Below are positions 7,202 to 13,178 of a DNA stretch of 13,178 nucleotides, piece by piece (the stretch's first letter is position 1; each line of letters opens with the position of its first letter). Both the position numbers and the translations under genes were made by a program. The notes beneath the pieces are model-generated. The model ran no database searches and was not told the DNA's origin. It worked only from the letters and a program-made list of their open reading frames with translations. The stretch comes from Alphaproteobacteria bacterium UBA6347 (GTDB lineage: Bacteria; Pseudomonadota; Alphaproteobacteria; CAAGCB01; CAG-977). Location of the stretch: NCBI GenBank assembly GCA_002440235.1, contig DJRZ01000078.1:7414-20591 (forward strand), given 5' to 3'.

Positions 7202-7939
7202 ATGGCGCAGACAAACCGAAAATCCGATCAATCGCGCAAAGCCGGAAAAGGCAAACGGAAATCTTCCGTTTTCCGTTTGCTGCCGCTGGTCATCTTTTTC
7301 TGCGTGCTGACGCTGTCCGTGCGCGTCGGCGTCCTTTGGCGCAATCTGGCGACTTTGGACGCCGGAACGTCCGCCGTCGCCGTCACGCCGGTTCAAGCCG
7401 CCGCCAAAACCGAACCGCCCGCGCCGTCGTCGAAAGTCGCTCAAGCCGCCGCGGCGGACAACGGGGGCAGAGCCGATAAAAAGGAACACGCCGGACGCAG
7501 TTTTTCCCAATCCGAGCTGGAAATCCTGCAAAAGCTGGCGAAACGGCGCGAGGAGCTGGACGTGCGCGAACGCGGCATCGACCAAAAAGCGGGCGTTTTG
7601 AAAGCCGCCGAAGCTCAAATCGACGCCAAAATCGCCAAATTGAAAGAGTTGGAGGCGTCCATTAAGGATCTGGTCGGCGTTTATGACCAAAAGGAACGGG
7701 AACGGCTGACGAATCTGGTTAAAATCTATTCGACGATGAAGCCGAAGGAAGCCGCCCGCCTGTTCAACGACATGGACATGTCCCTGCTGGTGCGCGTGTT
7801 CAAACAGATGAAAGAATCCAAATCCGCTCCGATTCTGGCTCTGATGGATTCGGCAAAGGCGAACGCGCTGACGTCGGAACTGGCGAACAAAAAATCCCTG
7901 CCGGGATACGGCGGGTTCGAAGACGATTCGAAAAAATGA
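7202..7939 (+). CDS. MotE-like flagellar stator chaperone (MgtE N-like domain)
   Basis: The 245-residue protein has a basic cytoplasmic head (1-23), a single membrane helix at about 24-46, an Ala/Pro-rich linker (to about 100), a long coiled coil (about 102-165) and a C-terminal MgtE N-terminal-like domain (about 165-230). That last domain carries I-Y-S-T-M-K-P-K-E-A-A-R-L-F and L-L-V-R-V-F-K-Q-M-K, the recognisable part. In Sinorhizobium MotE is a periplasmic chaperone for the stator-associated protein MotC; this gene shares the overall design but may serve another client. The ATG is 14 bp after the preceding stop, with a G-rich site GAGGGGGGG 7 bases before it. The 83-bp gap to the next gene may hold a secondary promoter. 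FliG also has a domain resembling MgtE N, but the membrane helix and coiled coil rule FliG out. Confidence 0.85.
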   Translation: MAQTNRKSDQSRKAGKGKRKSSVFRLLPLVIFFCVLTLSVRVGVLWRNLATLDAGTSAVAVTPVQAAAKTEPPAPSSKVAQAAAADNGGRADKKEHAGRSFSQSELEILQKLAKRREELDVRERGIDQKAGVLKAAEAQIDAKIAKLKELEASIKDLVGVYDQKERERLTNLVKIYSTMKPKEAARLFNDMDMSLLVRVFKQMKESKSAPILALMDSAKANALTSELANKKSLPGYGGFEDDSKK

Positions 7940-7981
7940 CGCCGGCGGCGATAAAGGGCTTTTATAAACAGCAAAGATAAA

Positions 7982-7996
7982 CTAAACTGCCTTTAA
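7982..7996 (+). promoter_or_regulatory. Second CtrA-like half-match before the response regulator gene
   Basis: CTAA-N7-TTAA agrees with TTAA-N7-TTAA at 7 of 8 bases. A TATACT -10-like hexamer follows at 7999-8004, but no good -35 is present and the implied leader would be very short. Single-mismatch matches occur by chance every few kilobases, so this is weak. Confidence 0.3.
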
Positions 7997-8022
7997 AATA
8001 TACTGCCGGAAGAGGATTAAAT

Positions 8023-8409
8023 ATGGCTGTTGATAAAGGTATTCGCGTTCTGATCGTCGACGACTATCAGACAATGCGCGGGGTTATTCGCAATTTGTTC
8101 AATTTGATCGGGTTTGAAAACACCGTCGAAGCGGGAACGACCGGCGAAGCGTTGGAAATTTTGAAAAAAGGCGGCTGCGGGCTGGTCATTTTCGACTGGC
8201 GCACGGGTCCCATGCCGGGCGAGGATTTTCTGAAAACCGTCCGCGCCGACGAAACGGTCAAGGACATTCCGTTCATCGTCGTCAGCGCCGAAAGCAACGA
8301 CGAACTGACCGACGTGATGCGTCGGGCGGGGGCGGCGGACTTTATCGCCAAACCGTTCACCAAAGCGACGCTGGAAAAGCGTTTGACCGCGCTGTTCGGC
8401 GAAATGTAA
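8023..8409 (+). CDS. CheY-like single-domain response regulator
   Basis: The 128-residue receiver domain has no output domain. It keeps the acidic pair D13-D14, the phosphoacceptor D58 and the lysine K110 (A-K-P-F). The usual Thr87 position is Ser (S88) and the Tyr106 switch position is Phe (F107). The loop after the phosphoacceptor reads D-W-R-T-G-P-M-P-G, lacking the common Met-Pro that directly follows in enteric CheY. It starts at ATG 8023 with AGAGGA 6 bases upstream. Because it sits two genes after fliM, it may bind FliM's intact CheY-binding peptide or act as a phosphate sink or a regulator of flagellar assembly. No kinase gene is nearby. The name CheY should not be assigned without functional evidence. 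Confidence 0.9.
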   Translation: MAVDKGIRVLIVDDYQTMRGVIRNLFNLIGFENTVEAGTTGEALEILKKGGCGLVIFDWRTGPMPGEDFLKTVRADETVKDIPFIVVSAESNDELTDVMRRAGAADFIAKPFTKATLEKRLTALFGEM

Positions 8410-8432
8410 GCCGGAAAGGAAAGTCGGGCGTT

Positions 8433-11400
8433 ATGGGCGTGTTGAAAAAAATCGCGGCTGTCTGGCTGGTGTGGCTGTTCGCCGCGTCCGCGTCCGCCGC
8501 CGCGACGCCCGCGCCCCGCATGGCGGCGGTTCAGCGCGAAAAGGAAACGCAACTGCTGTTTTTCTGGCGTCGACCCGTCGGCTTTTCGCAAAAAAACGAA
8601 GCGGGACGCTACACGCTGTCTTTTGACGCGGACGCCGAAGCTCCCGTCGACAGATTGAAGCAGATTTCGACCGCTTTGCCGGCGCAATGGCGGAAAATGA
8701 CGGCGGCGCGCGACGGAAACCGGCTGAATTTTTCGATCGTCCTGCCCGCGGGGGCGAAAGCCCGCGCCGTCGCGGACGGTCGCCGCGTGACGCTTTCCCT
8801 TTACGAACGGGATTACGAACCGGCGCCGAAAACGGCGGAAAAAAACGAAAGCGCGACGGTTTCCCCGCCCGCTTTTAACGCCGGTTCCGAACCCGCGCCC
8901 GAAAAGCCGATCGTTTCAGAAAAGACCGTTTCCGAAGAAACGGCGGTCGCGCCTGATGCGCCGCGCGCGGATTCCGTTCCCTACGACGATTCGCAGAAAA
9001 ACATTTCGCTGAGCCTGTCGTTCCCCGTCAGTTTCGCCGAAGAACGGGCGGCGCCGGAAAAACAGGCGTTGAAAACGGCGCAGGCGGGGTATCGCGCCGC
9101 GTCGCTCAGCTTTCCGTGGTCGCGCATGACGGCGGCGGCGGCTTTCCGCCGCGACGGGTATGTGTGGCTGGTGTTCGACCGGCAGGGGGAATTCGATTTC
9201 GGTCTGGAACGCGAACTGTACAAGGACATTATTCTGGAAATGGTGCAAATTCCCCATTCGCAGGCGACGATTTTCCGTCTGGTGACGCAAAAGGGCTACA
9301 ATCCGTCTTTGCGCCGCGAAGGGTTGCTGTGGGTCGTCGATCTGATGTACCAGCCGGTGCGTCCGCGCCGTTCGCTGGATCTGGTTCTGCAAAGAAAAAC
9401 GCCGTTCGGGGCGCGCATTTTCGTCCCGCTGGACGAGGCGTCGCAGGTCATTCCCCTGATCGATCCCGAAGTCGGCGACTTGATGTACATCGTTCCCGTG
9501 TTTTCGACGGGCAAAGGGGTCGCCGAAAAGCGCGCTTTCGTCGACGCGACTTTCCTGCCGACGGCGCAGGGCTTGGTCGTCGTCCCGAACGTCGAGGACA
9601 TGAACGTTTTCGCGTCGACGTCGGGGGTCGAGGTGCGCGGTCCGAAAGGCGGCTTGCGCTTTTCGTCCGAGGACGTTTTGGCTTATCTGGCTAAATCGAA
9701 AATCAAAACCGATCCGATGGCGCAGATTCTGGACGCCGGCGCGTGGGCGGACAACACGCCCGAAACGTATCTGACGGTTTTAAAGACGTTGCAGGCGGAC
9801 GTCCTGTCCGCCAAACCCGAAAACAGGGCGGCGCGCCGTCTGGTTCTGGCGCGCTATTATTTCGCGAACGGCATGTATCCCGAAACGATCGGCGTTCTCC
9901 GGACGATCGAAACGGATTCGCCCGATCTGGCGAAAAACGCGCCGGTCGTCGCCTTGCGCGGGGCGGTCAACTTCATGATGATGCGCTATGACGAGGCGAT
10001 CGGGGATCTGTCTTCGCCGCTGTTGAAAGGAAACGCGGCGGCGGATTACTGGCGCGCGGCGACTTTGGCGGCGTCTTCGCGCACGCCGGAGCTGTATCTG
10101 CCTAAAATGCGCGAAAACATGGCGGTTTTGCAGTCGTATCCCCGACCGCTGAAAACCAGGCTGGCTTTGGCGGGACTGCACGCCGCGGTCGCCGCCGGCG
10201 ACGAATTTTCCATTCAAAACTTTATGGAAGCGGCGATGGATCCCCGCAATTCCCGCGCCGAAGACAACGAAATATCCTTTTATCACGCGCTGTGGCTGGA
10301 ATCGACGGGCATGTATTCGCAGGCGCACGCCGAAATGAAAAGTCTGGCGGACGGCGACGATTTCTATTTCCGCGCGATGGGCGGTCTGGAAAAAATCCGC
10401 ATGGAAACGCGGTCGAAAGTCCTGCCCGCCGACGAACGGATTGAAGAACTGGAACGGCTGTCCTATGCTTGGCGCGGCGGCGAATTCGAATACAACCTGA
10501 TGATCATGCTGGTGGACGCCTACCGCGAACAAAAGGATTTCGCGCAGGTGCTGCGTATGCTGAAAAACATGCAGGTGCGTTTCGACGGCACGCCCGAAAG
10601 CAAACGAATCCAAAAGCTGATGGAGGAAATCTTTCAAAAGCTTTACCTGAACGAACGGGAGGACGTCCTGTCCCCCGTCAAGGCGATCGCTTTGTACGAA
10701 GAATTCAAGGAATTGCTTCCTCCGGGGGAAAAGGGGGCGAAAATCGTCCGCCGTCTTGCCGACCGGCTGGTCGCGATGGATCTGCCCGACCTCGCCGCCG
10801 ATTTGCTGGACGACCAACTGCGCCGTCCCGTCGGCAACAAAGAACGCGGACTGATCACAACCCGTCTGGCTTTGGTGCGTCTGCTGAACAAAGAACCCGA
10901 AAAAGCGATTCGCGCGCTGGAACTGGGCGAAAAATATTCCTATTCCGGAAAAATCGCCGCGCAGCGAAAGCTGATTCGCGCCAAGGCTTTGGCTGATTTG
11001 AACCGCGTCGACGACGCCGTCCGAACTCTGGACGGCGACGATTCGCTGCCCGCCCGCCAGTTGCGCGCCGAAATACTTTGGCGCGCGCAGCGCTGGGATC
11101 AGGCGGCGGACGCGCTGAAAACGCTGATATCGAAACCTCAGCCGAACACGCCCATGACGGAACAGGAAGCCCAGCGGGTGCTGGATTGGGCGGCGGCTTT
11201 GCGGCTGGCGGGGCGCCCGAAAATCGTGATGCGCCTGCGCGAAAGCTTTATGCCGTATATGGAAAAGACGAAACTGGCGGCGGCGTTCGACTTTATCACC
11301 AAAACCCCGCAGCAGGGACTGCTGGATTACCGGCAGGTCGCGGCGGAGGTCGAATCGGCGGAAACATTCCATTCTTTCGCCAAAGAATATTCCGAAATGG

Positions 11401-11435
11401 TCAAATCGCAAGGGCTGAGCGAAGCCGTTCGCTAG
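8433..11435 (+). CDS. Large exported tetratricopeptide-repeat protein of the flagellar operon
   Basis: The 1000-residue protein begins with a Sec signal peptide (K-K at 5-6, hydrophobic core, A-S-A cleavage near residue 22), so it should be periplasmic. Residues about 35-125 are beta-rich, with a L-L-F-F-W-R-R-P-V-G-F segment and strands ending in T-L-S-F-D and T-L-S-L-Y-E. A Pro/Glu/Ala-rich linker follows (127-183), then another beta-rich part with V-W-L-V-F-D and L-L-W-V-V-D-L (about 220-330). From about 430 to 960 it is all helical, with TPR-like units such as A-R-Y-Y-F-A-N-G-M-Y-P-E-T-I near 470 and L-W-R-A-Q-R-W-D-Q-A-A-D-A-L near 880. Similar long TPR proteins occur in alphaproteobacterial flagellar clusters, to my recollection, but none with an assigned function that I can name. 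A periplasmic scaffold for motor, stator or P/L-ring parts is an inference. The start is 23 bp after the response regulator stop; GGAAAGGAAA gives a slightly distant ribosome site. Confidence 0.85.
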   Translation: MGVLKKIAAVWLVWLFAASASAAATPAPRMAAVQREKETQLLFFWRRPVGFSQKNEAGRYTLSFDADAEAPVDRLKQISTALPAQWRKMTAARDGNRLNFSIVLPAGAKARAVADGRRVTLSLYERDYEPAPKTAEKNESATVSPPAFNAGSEPAPEKPIVSEKTVSEETAVAPDAPRADSVPYDDSQKNISLSLSFPVSFAEERAAPEKQALKTAQAGYRAASLSFPWSRMTAAAAFRRDGYVWLVFDRQGEFDFGLERELYKDIILEMVQIPHSQATIFRLVTQKGYNPSLRREGLLWVVDLMYQPVRPRRSLDLVLQRKTPFGARIFVPLDEASQVIPLIDPEVGDLMYIVPVFSTGKGVAEKRAFVDATFLPTAQGLVVVPNVEDMNVFASTSGVEVRGPKGGLRFSSEDVLAYLAKSKIKTDPMAQILDAGAWADNTPETYLTVLKTLQADVLSAKPENRAARRLVLARYYFANGMYPETIGVLRTIETDSPDLAKNAPVVALRGAVNFMMMRYDEAIGDLSSPLLKGNAAADYWRAATLAASSRTPELYLPKMRENMAVLQSYPRPLKTRLALAGLHAAVAAGDEFSIQNFMEAAMDPRNSRAEDNEISFYHALWLESTGMYSQAHAEMKSLADGDDFYFRAMGGLEKIRMETRSKVLPADERIEELERLSYAWRGGEFEYNLMIMLVDAYREQKDFAQVLRMLKNMQVRFDGTPESKRIQKLMEEIFQKLYLNEREDVLSPVKAIALYEEFKELLPPGEKGAKIVRRLADRLVAMDLPDLAADLLDDQLRRPVGNKERGLITTRLALVRLLNKEPEKAIRALELGEKYSYSGKIAAQRKLIRAKALADLNRVDDAVRTLDGDDSLPARQLRAEILWRAQRWDQAADALKTLISKPQPNTPMTEQEAQRVLDWAAALRLAGRPKIVMRLRESFMPYMEKTKLAAAFDFITKTPQQGLLDYRQVAAEVESAETFHSFAKEYSEMVKSQGLSEAVR

Positions 11436-11445
11436 TGGAGGGAAC

Positions 11446-11976
11446 ATGTTTGACAAAATGCGCGACTGGGGCGGGCAGATGGTTGCCGCCGTTCAGCAAA
11501 AATACGACGGTTTCGTCGATTCGGTCGACCGGTTCAACCGCGATCTGCTGGAAATCAGGAATTTGTTCGTCGGCGTCAAAAACATCGTTTTCGCCGTCTG
11601 TTCCTTTATCGGTCAGCAAACGGCGGTTTTGCTGTTCTGCACGTTCGCGTTCCTGTTCGTTGTCAATCTGATTCCTTTTTTGTTTTTGGATAAGAAAGTC
11701 CGCTACGGTCTGGGCGTCTGTTTCGGCGTCTGGCTGGGGGCGTCGTTCGGCTACACGTTGTGGGCGACGACAAAATACGCCCTGATCATGCTGTCGCCCG
11801 TCATCGTCGAATATTTGATCGCGCGTTTGTTCCGGCTGTTCGGCGGCGCGCTGAAATCCGGACTGGAAAAGCTCTGGGAACTGTTGAAAAACGCCGTCTA
11901 CGCTTTGGTTCGCAAAATTTTCGGCAAAAAGCGCGAATCGGAAACCGTCGGATCTGATGACGAAAAAGAGTGTTAA
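11446..11976 (+). CDS. Small polytopic membrane protein of unknown function
   Basis: The 176-residue protein starts 10 bp after the TPR gene, with GGAGGG 5 bases before its ATG, so the two are almost certainly one transcript. An amphipathic, charged N-terminal region (1-45) is followed by hydrophobic segments at about 57-81, 87-108 and 110-126, then an amphipathic helix (128-160) and a short charged tail. A K-K pair at 83-84 separates the first two segments, which suggests a cytoplasmic turn. I do not recognise a family. Its position as last gene before the terminator at 12000-12040 suggests it works with the exported TPR protein, perhaps as a membrane partner. Confidence 0.8.
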   Translation: MFDKMRDWGGQMVAAVQQKYDGFVDSVDRFNRDLLEIRNLFVGVKNIVFAVCSFIGQQTAVLLFCTFAFLFVVNLIPFLFLDKKVRYGLGVCFGVWLGASFGYTLWATTKYALIMLSPVIVEYLIARLFRLFGGALKSGLEKLWELLKNAVYALVRKIFGKKRESETVGSDDEKEC

Positions 11977-11999
11977 AGCGCTGAAAATTCTATAAGATA

Positions 12000-12040
12000 A
12001 ACCCGATACGAAACCGTAACGGTTCAGTATCGGGTTTTTT
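12000..12040 (+). terminator. Rho-independent terminator of the fliL-to-membrane-protein operon
   Basis: AACCCGATAC (12000-12009) pairs with GTATCGGGTT (12027-12036), a nested AACCG/CGGTT stem caps the hairpin, and the right arm runs into six T (12035-12040). It lies 23 bp after the stop at 11976. Confidence 0.9.
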
Positions 12041-12063
12041 GGTAAAGTCTGTTTCCCAATTTT

Positions 12064-12106
12064 CGGCGGAACGGACGGACTGTTGCAAAAATTTGTCCGA
12101 CCGCCG
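12064..12106. repeat. Imperfect inverted repeat / hairpin
   Basis: CGGCGG (12064-12069) pairs with CCGCCG (12101-12106), and CGGAC (12072-12076 or 12076-12080) with GTCCG (12095-12099), around an A/T-rich loop. There is no T tract, so it is more likely an operator or a leader structure than a terminator. Confidence 0.45.
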
Positions 12107-12123
12107 GAAAGAAAGAAAAGCAC

Positions 12124-12200
12124 TGTAACGTCGGAAATTCAAAAGGCTGTTGCATGGTCTTGTTTGTTTTTCCGTCGTTACAAAAAGAGTAACTCCGAAA
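12124..12200. repeat. Three GTAAC-(G)TCGGAAA-type repeats, candidate operators
   Basis: TGTAACGTCGGAAA (12124-12137) and its inverted copy TTTCCGTCGTTACA (12169-12182) match at 13 of 14 bases with 31 bp between them. A third, shorter copy GTAACTCCGAAA (12189-12200) is in the direct orientation, forming GTTAC-N7-GTAAC with the second copy. The cluster ends about 80 bp before the repressor start, as expected for sites bound by a self-regulating repressor; that role is inferred. Confidence 0.55.
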
Positions 12201-12282
12201 ACGGAATTTTTCAAATGAAAATTTCTTTTTCGGAAACGTCGCCGCTTTTCGAAACGGATTTGTTTATTTCGGAGAGCGACGC

Positions 12283-13137
12283 ATGAACGCTGCAACAAGA
12301 AACGATGCCTTTCATCAACGCCTGACGCTGCTGATCGGAACGCAGGAACCTTTCCGCTGGGCAAAGCAGATCGGCATTCCGGCGGCGACTTTTGACAGGA
12401 TATGGAACAAGCATGACATTCCCAAACACGATCATTTGTGCCGAATCGCCAAAGCCTGCGGCGTGTCCGTCGACTGGCTGCTGACGGGCGAATCGGCGCA
12501 AACGCGCTACGGCGCCGTTCCGTTGATCGGCTTGGCGAATTGCGGAATCGCTCAGGGCTGGTTCAACGAATCGGAGCGCCGCGACCGGATTCTTCTGCCG
12601 TCTTTTATGGCGCCGGACGGCGCTTATGCCGTATTGTGCCGCGGGCGTTCGATGGTGCCGGCGGGAATCGACGACGGCGACGTGTGCGTGATCTGCCCGA
12701 AACGTCCCGTCGAATCGGGAAAGCCCGTCTTGATTCGCACGAAATCCGTTTCAAAGGGCGGGGAAATCGCGCTGTCCACCATCAAACTGTTCGATTCGCA
12801 GGACGACGACAGCGTGACTATATCGGGCTGGCTGGATCCCGATGAAACGGGATACCAAAGCAAATTTACCGAAAAACGCCTGAAAAAGTGCATTACGGAC
12901 ATCGCTCCCGTCGGAACGGTTTTGAAAGTTTCGATTCCCGAATCGATCGAAAAGCCCGAATCCGCTTTGCGCGCGGACGTTTTGACCGGTTGTCTGCGGG
13001 CGCTGGAACCGCTTTACCGCAAAACCGATTCGAAAAAATTCGCCGATCTGGTTCTTTTTCTGTACGGACAGGCGGCGAAAAACGGCGGCGTCGATTTTAA
13101 AACCGTCGCCGGACTGGCGGAAAAGCTCGGAAAATGA
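12283..13137 (+). CDS. XRE-family S24 (LexA/CI-like) self-cleaving repressor
   Basis: The 284-residue protein joins an N-terminal helix-turn-helix (about 10-68; I-G-I-P-A-A-T-F-D-R-I recognition region, then the common I-A-K-A-C-G-V-S-V-D-W-L-L-T-G-E end) to a LexA/CI-type peptidase S24 domain (about 75-215). The catalytic serine is S123 in G-R-S-M-V-P-A-G-I-D-D-G-D. K168 in L-S-T-I-K-L-F is the likely lysine. V-P-L-I-G-L-A-N-C-G-I-A-Q-G-W matches the cleavage-site strand of phage repressors, with Cys87-Gly88 where Ala-Gly is common; UmuD also uses Cys-Gly. A further 65 residues after the peptidase (about 220-284) are helical and unexplained. It would repress target genes until RecA-stimulated self-cleavage. 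The ATG has GGAGAG 6 bases before it. It may be a prophage remnant or a chromosomal regulator; no phage genes are visible. Confidence 0.88.
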   Translation: MNAATRNDAFHQRLTLLIGTQEPFRWAKQIGIPAATFDRIWNKHDIPKHDHLCRIAKACGVSVDWLLTGESAQTRYGAVPLIGLANCGIAQGWFNESERRDRILLPSFMAPDGAYAVLCRGRSMVPAGIDDGDVCVICPKRPVESGKPVLIRTKSVSKGGEIALSTIKLFDSQDDDSVTISGWLDPDETGYQSKFTEKRLKKCITDIAPVGTVLKVSIPESIEKPESALRADVLTGCLRALEPLYRKTDSKKFADLVLFLYGQAAKNGGVDFKTVAGLAEKLGK

Positions 13138-13178
13138 AAAAAAAGGGAAGAAAGTAGAAAAAAGATATTGACTAGTGA
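13138..13178 (+). other. A-rich end of window with a -35-like hexamer
   Basis: After the repressor stop the sequence is purine-rich and ends with TTGACT (13168-13173), a good -35 hexamer. Any matching -10 would lie beyond the window, so a promoter for the next gene is only possible. Confidence 0.25.

Larger units (their letters stand above)
12041..12282. other. Repeat-rich control region upstream of the repressor gene
   Basis: With the terminator before it, this belongs to a 306-bp stretch without a gene. It is visibly more AT-rich than the surrounding genes and holds a hairpin (12064-12106) and a set of GTAAC-type repeats (12124-12200). TCCG-AAAA-CGGA (12194-12205) and TTTTC-AAAT-GAAAA-type inverted repeats follow before the gene. 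I could not choose a convincing -35/-10 pair. No RNA gene was recognised. Confidence 0.55.

Noticed and set aside
9780..11456. 558-codon open frame on the minus strand
   Set aside because: It is antisense to the TPR gene, compositionally odd (Arg, Phe, Gln, His rich) and without a convincing start; the TPR frame has a signal peptide and helical repeats.
12141..12183. TTGCAT or TTGTTT with TTACAA as a promoter for the repressor
   Set aside because: Spacings of about 22 and 12 bp do not fit a standard promoter.
11977..12282. Short open frames in both strands
   Set aside because: They cross the terminator or the repeats, lack ribosome sites and show no recognisable protein.

Overview
The window looks like a chromosomal flagellar locus from a moderately GC-rich alphaproteobacterium. 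The evidence is the divergent flgFGAH / fliLM layout (an arrangement known from alphaproteobacteria such as Caulobacter), a MotE-type gene next to fliM, a CtrA-like box (ATAA-N7-TTAA) before fliL and a sigma-54-type promoter before flgF. The lineage cannot be fixed from sequence alone; a Rhodospirillales-like or related uncultured group is a guess.

Layout. (1) Positions 1-1386, + strand: the 3' part of a PpiD/SurA-like periplasmic peptidyl-prolyl isomerase, running into a hairpin terminator shared with the convergent flagellar operon. (2) Positions 4818 down to 1490, - strand: flgF-flgG-flgA-flgH, encoding the proximal rod protein, distal rod protein, P-ring chaperone and L-ring lipoprotein. 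(3) Positions 4819-5019: a divergent control region with a good -24/-12 promoter for flgF and a CtrA-like box plus -35/-10 for fliL. (4) Positions 5020-11976, + strand: fliL and fliM, then five less well known genes. These are a membrane-anchored coiled-coil protein (DUF6468-like), a MotE-like stator chaperone, a single-domain CheY-like response regulator, a 1000-residue exported TPR protein and a 176-residue membrane protein, closed by a strong terminator at 12000-12040. (5) Positions 12041-13137: a repeat-rich control region and a 284-residue XRE/S24 (LexA/CI-like) repressor with a Ser-Lys dyad and a UmuD-like Cys-Gly candidate cleavage bond. It is probably a separate, self-regulated unit.

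How the genes fit together. The minus-strand operon builds the rod and outer rings. The plus-strand operon starts with the switch (FliM) and the stator-associated protein FliL, and the following genes plausibly serve stator assembly or motor control: the MotE-like protein as stator chaperone, the response regulator as a possible FliM or partner ligand, and the periplasmic TPR protein as a scaffold. The two divergent promoters suggest an early (CtrA) and a later (sigma-54) flagellar gene class separated within 200 bp. No motA/motB, flgI, tRNA, rRNA, CRISPR array or insertion sequence was seen. The least understood parts are the TPR / membrane-protein pair, the response regulator with atypical switch residues, and the repressor with its triplicated GTAAC-type repeats.
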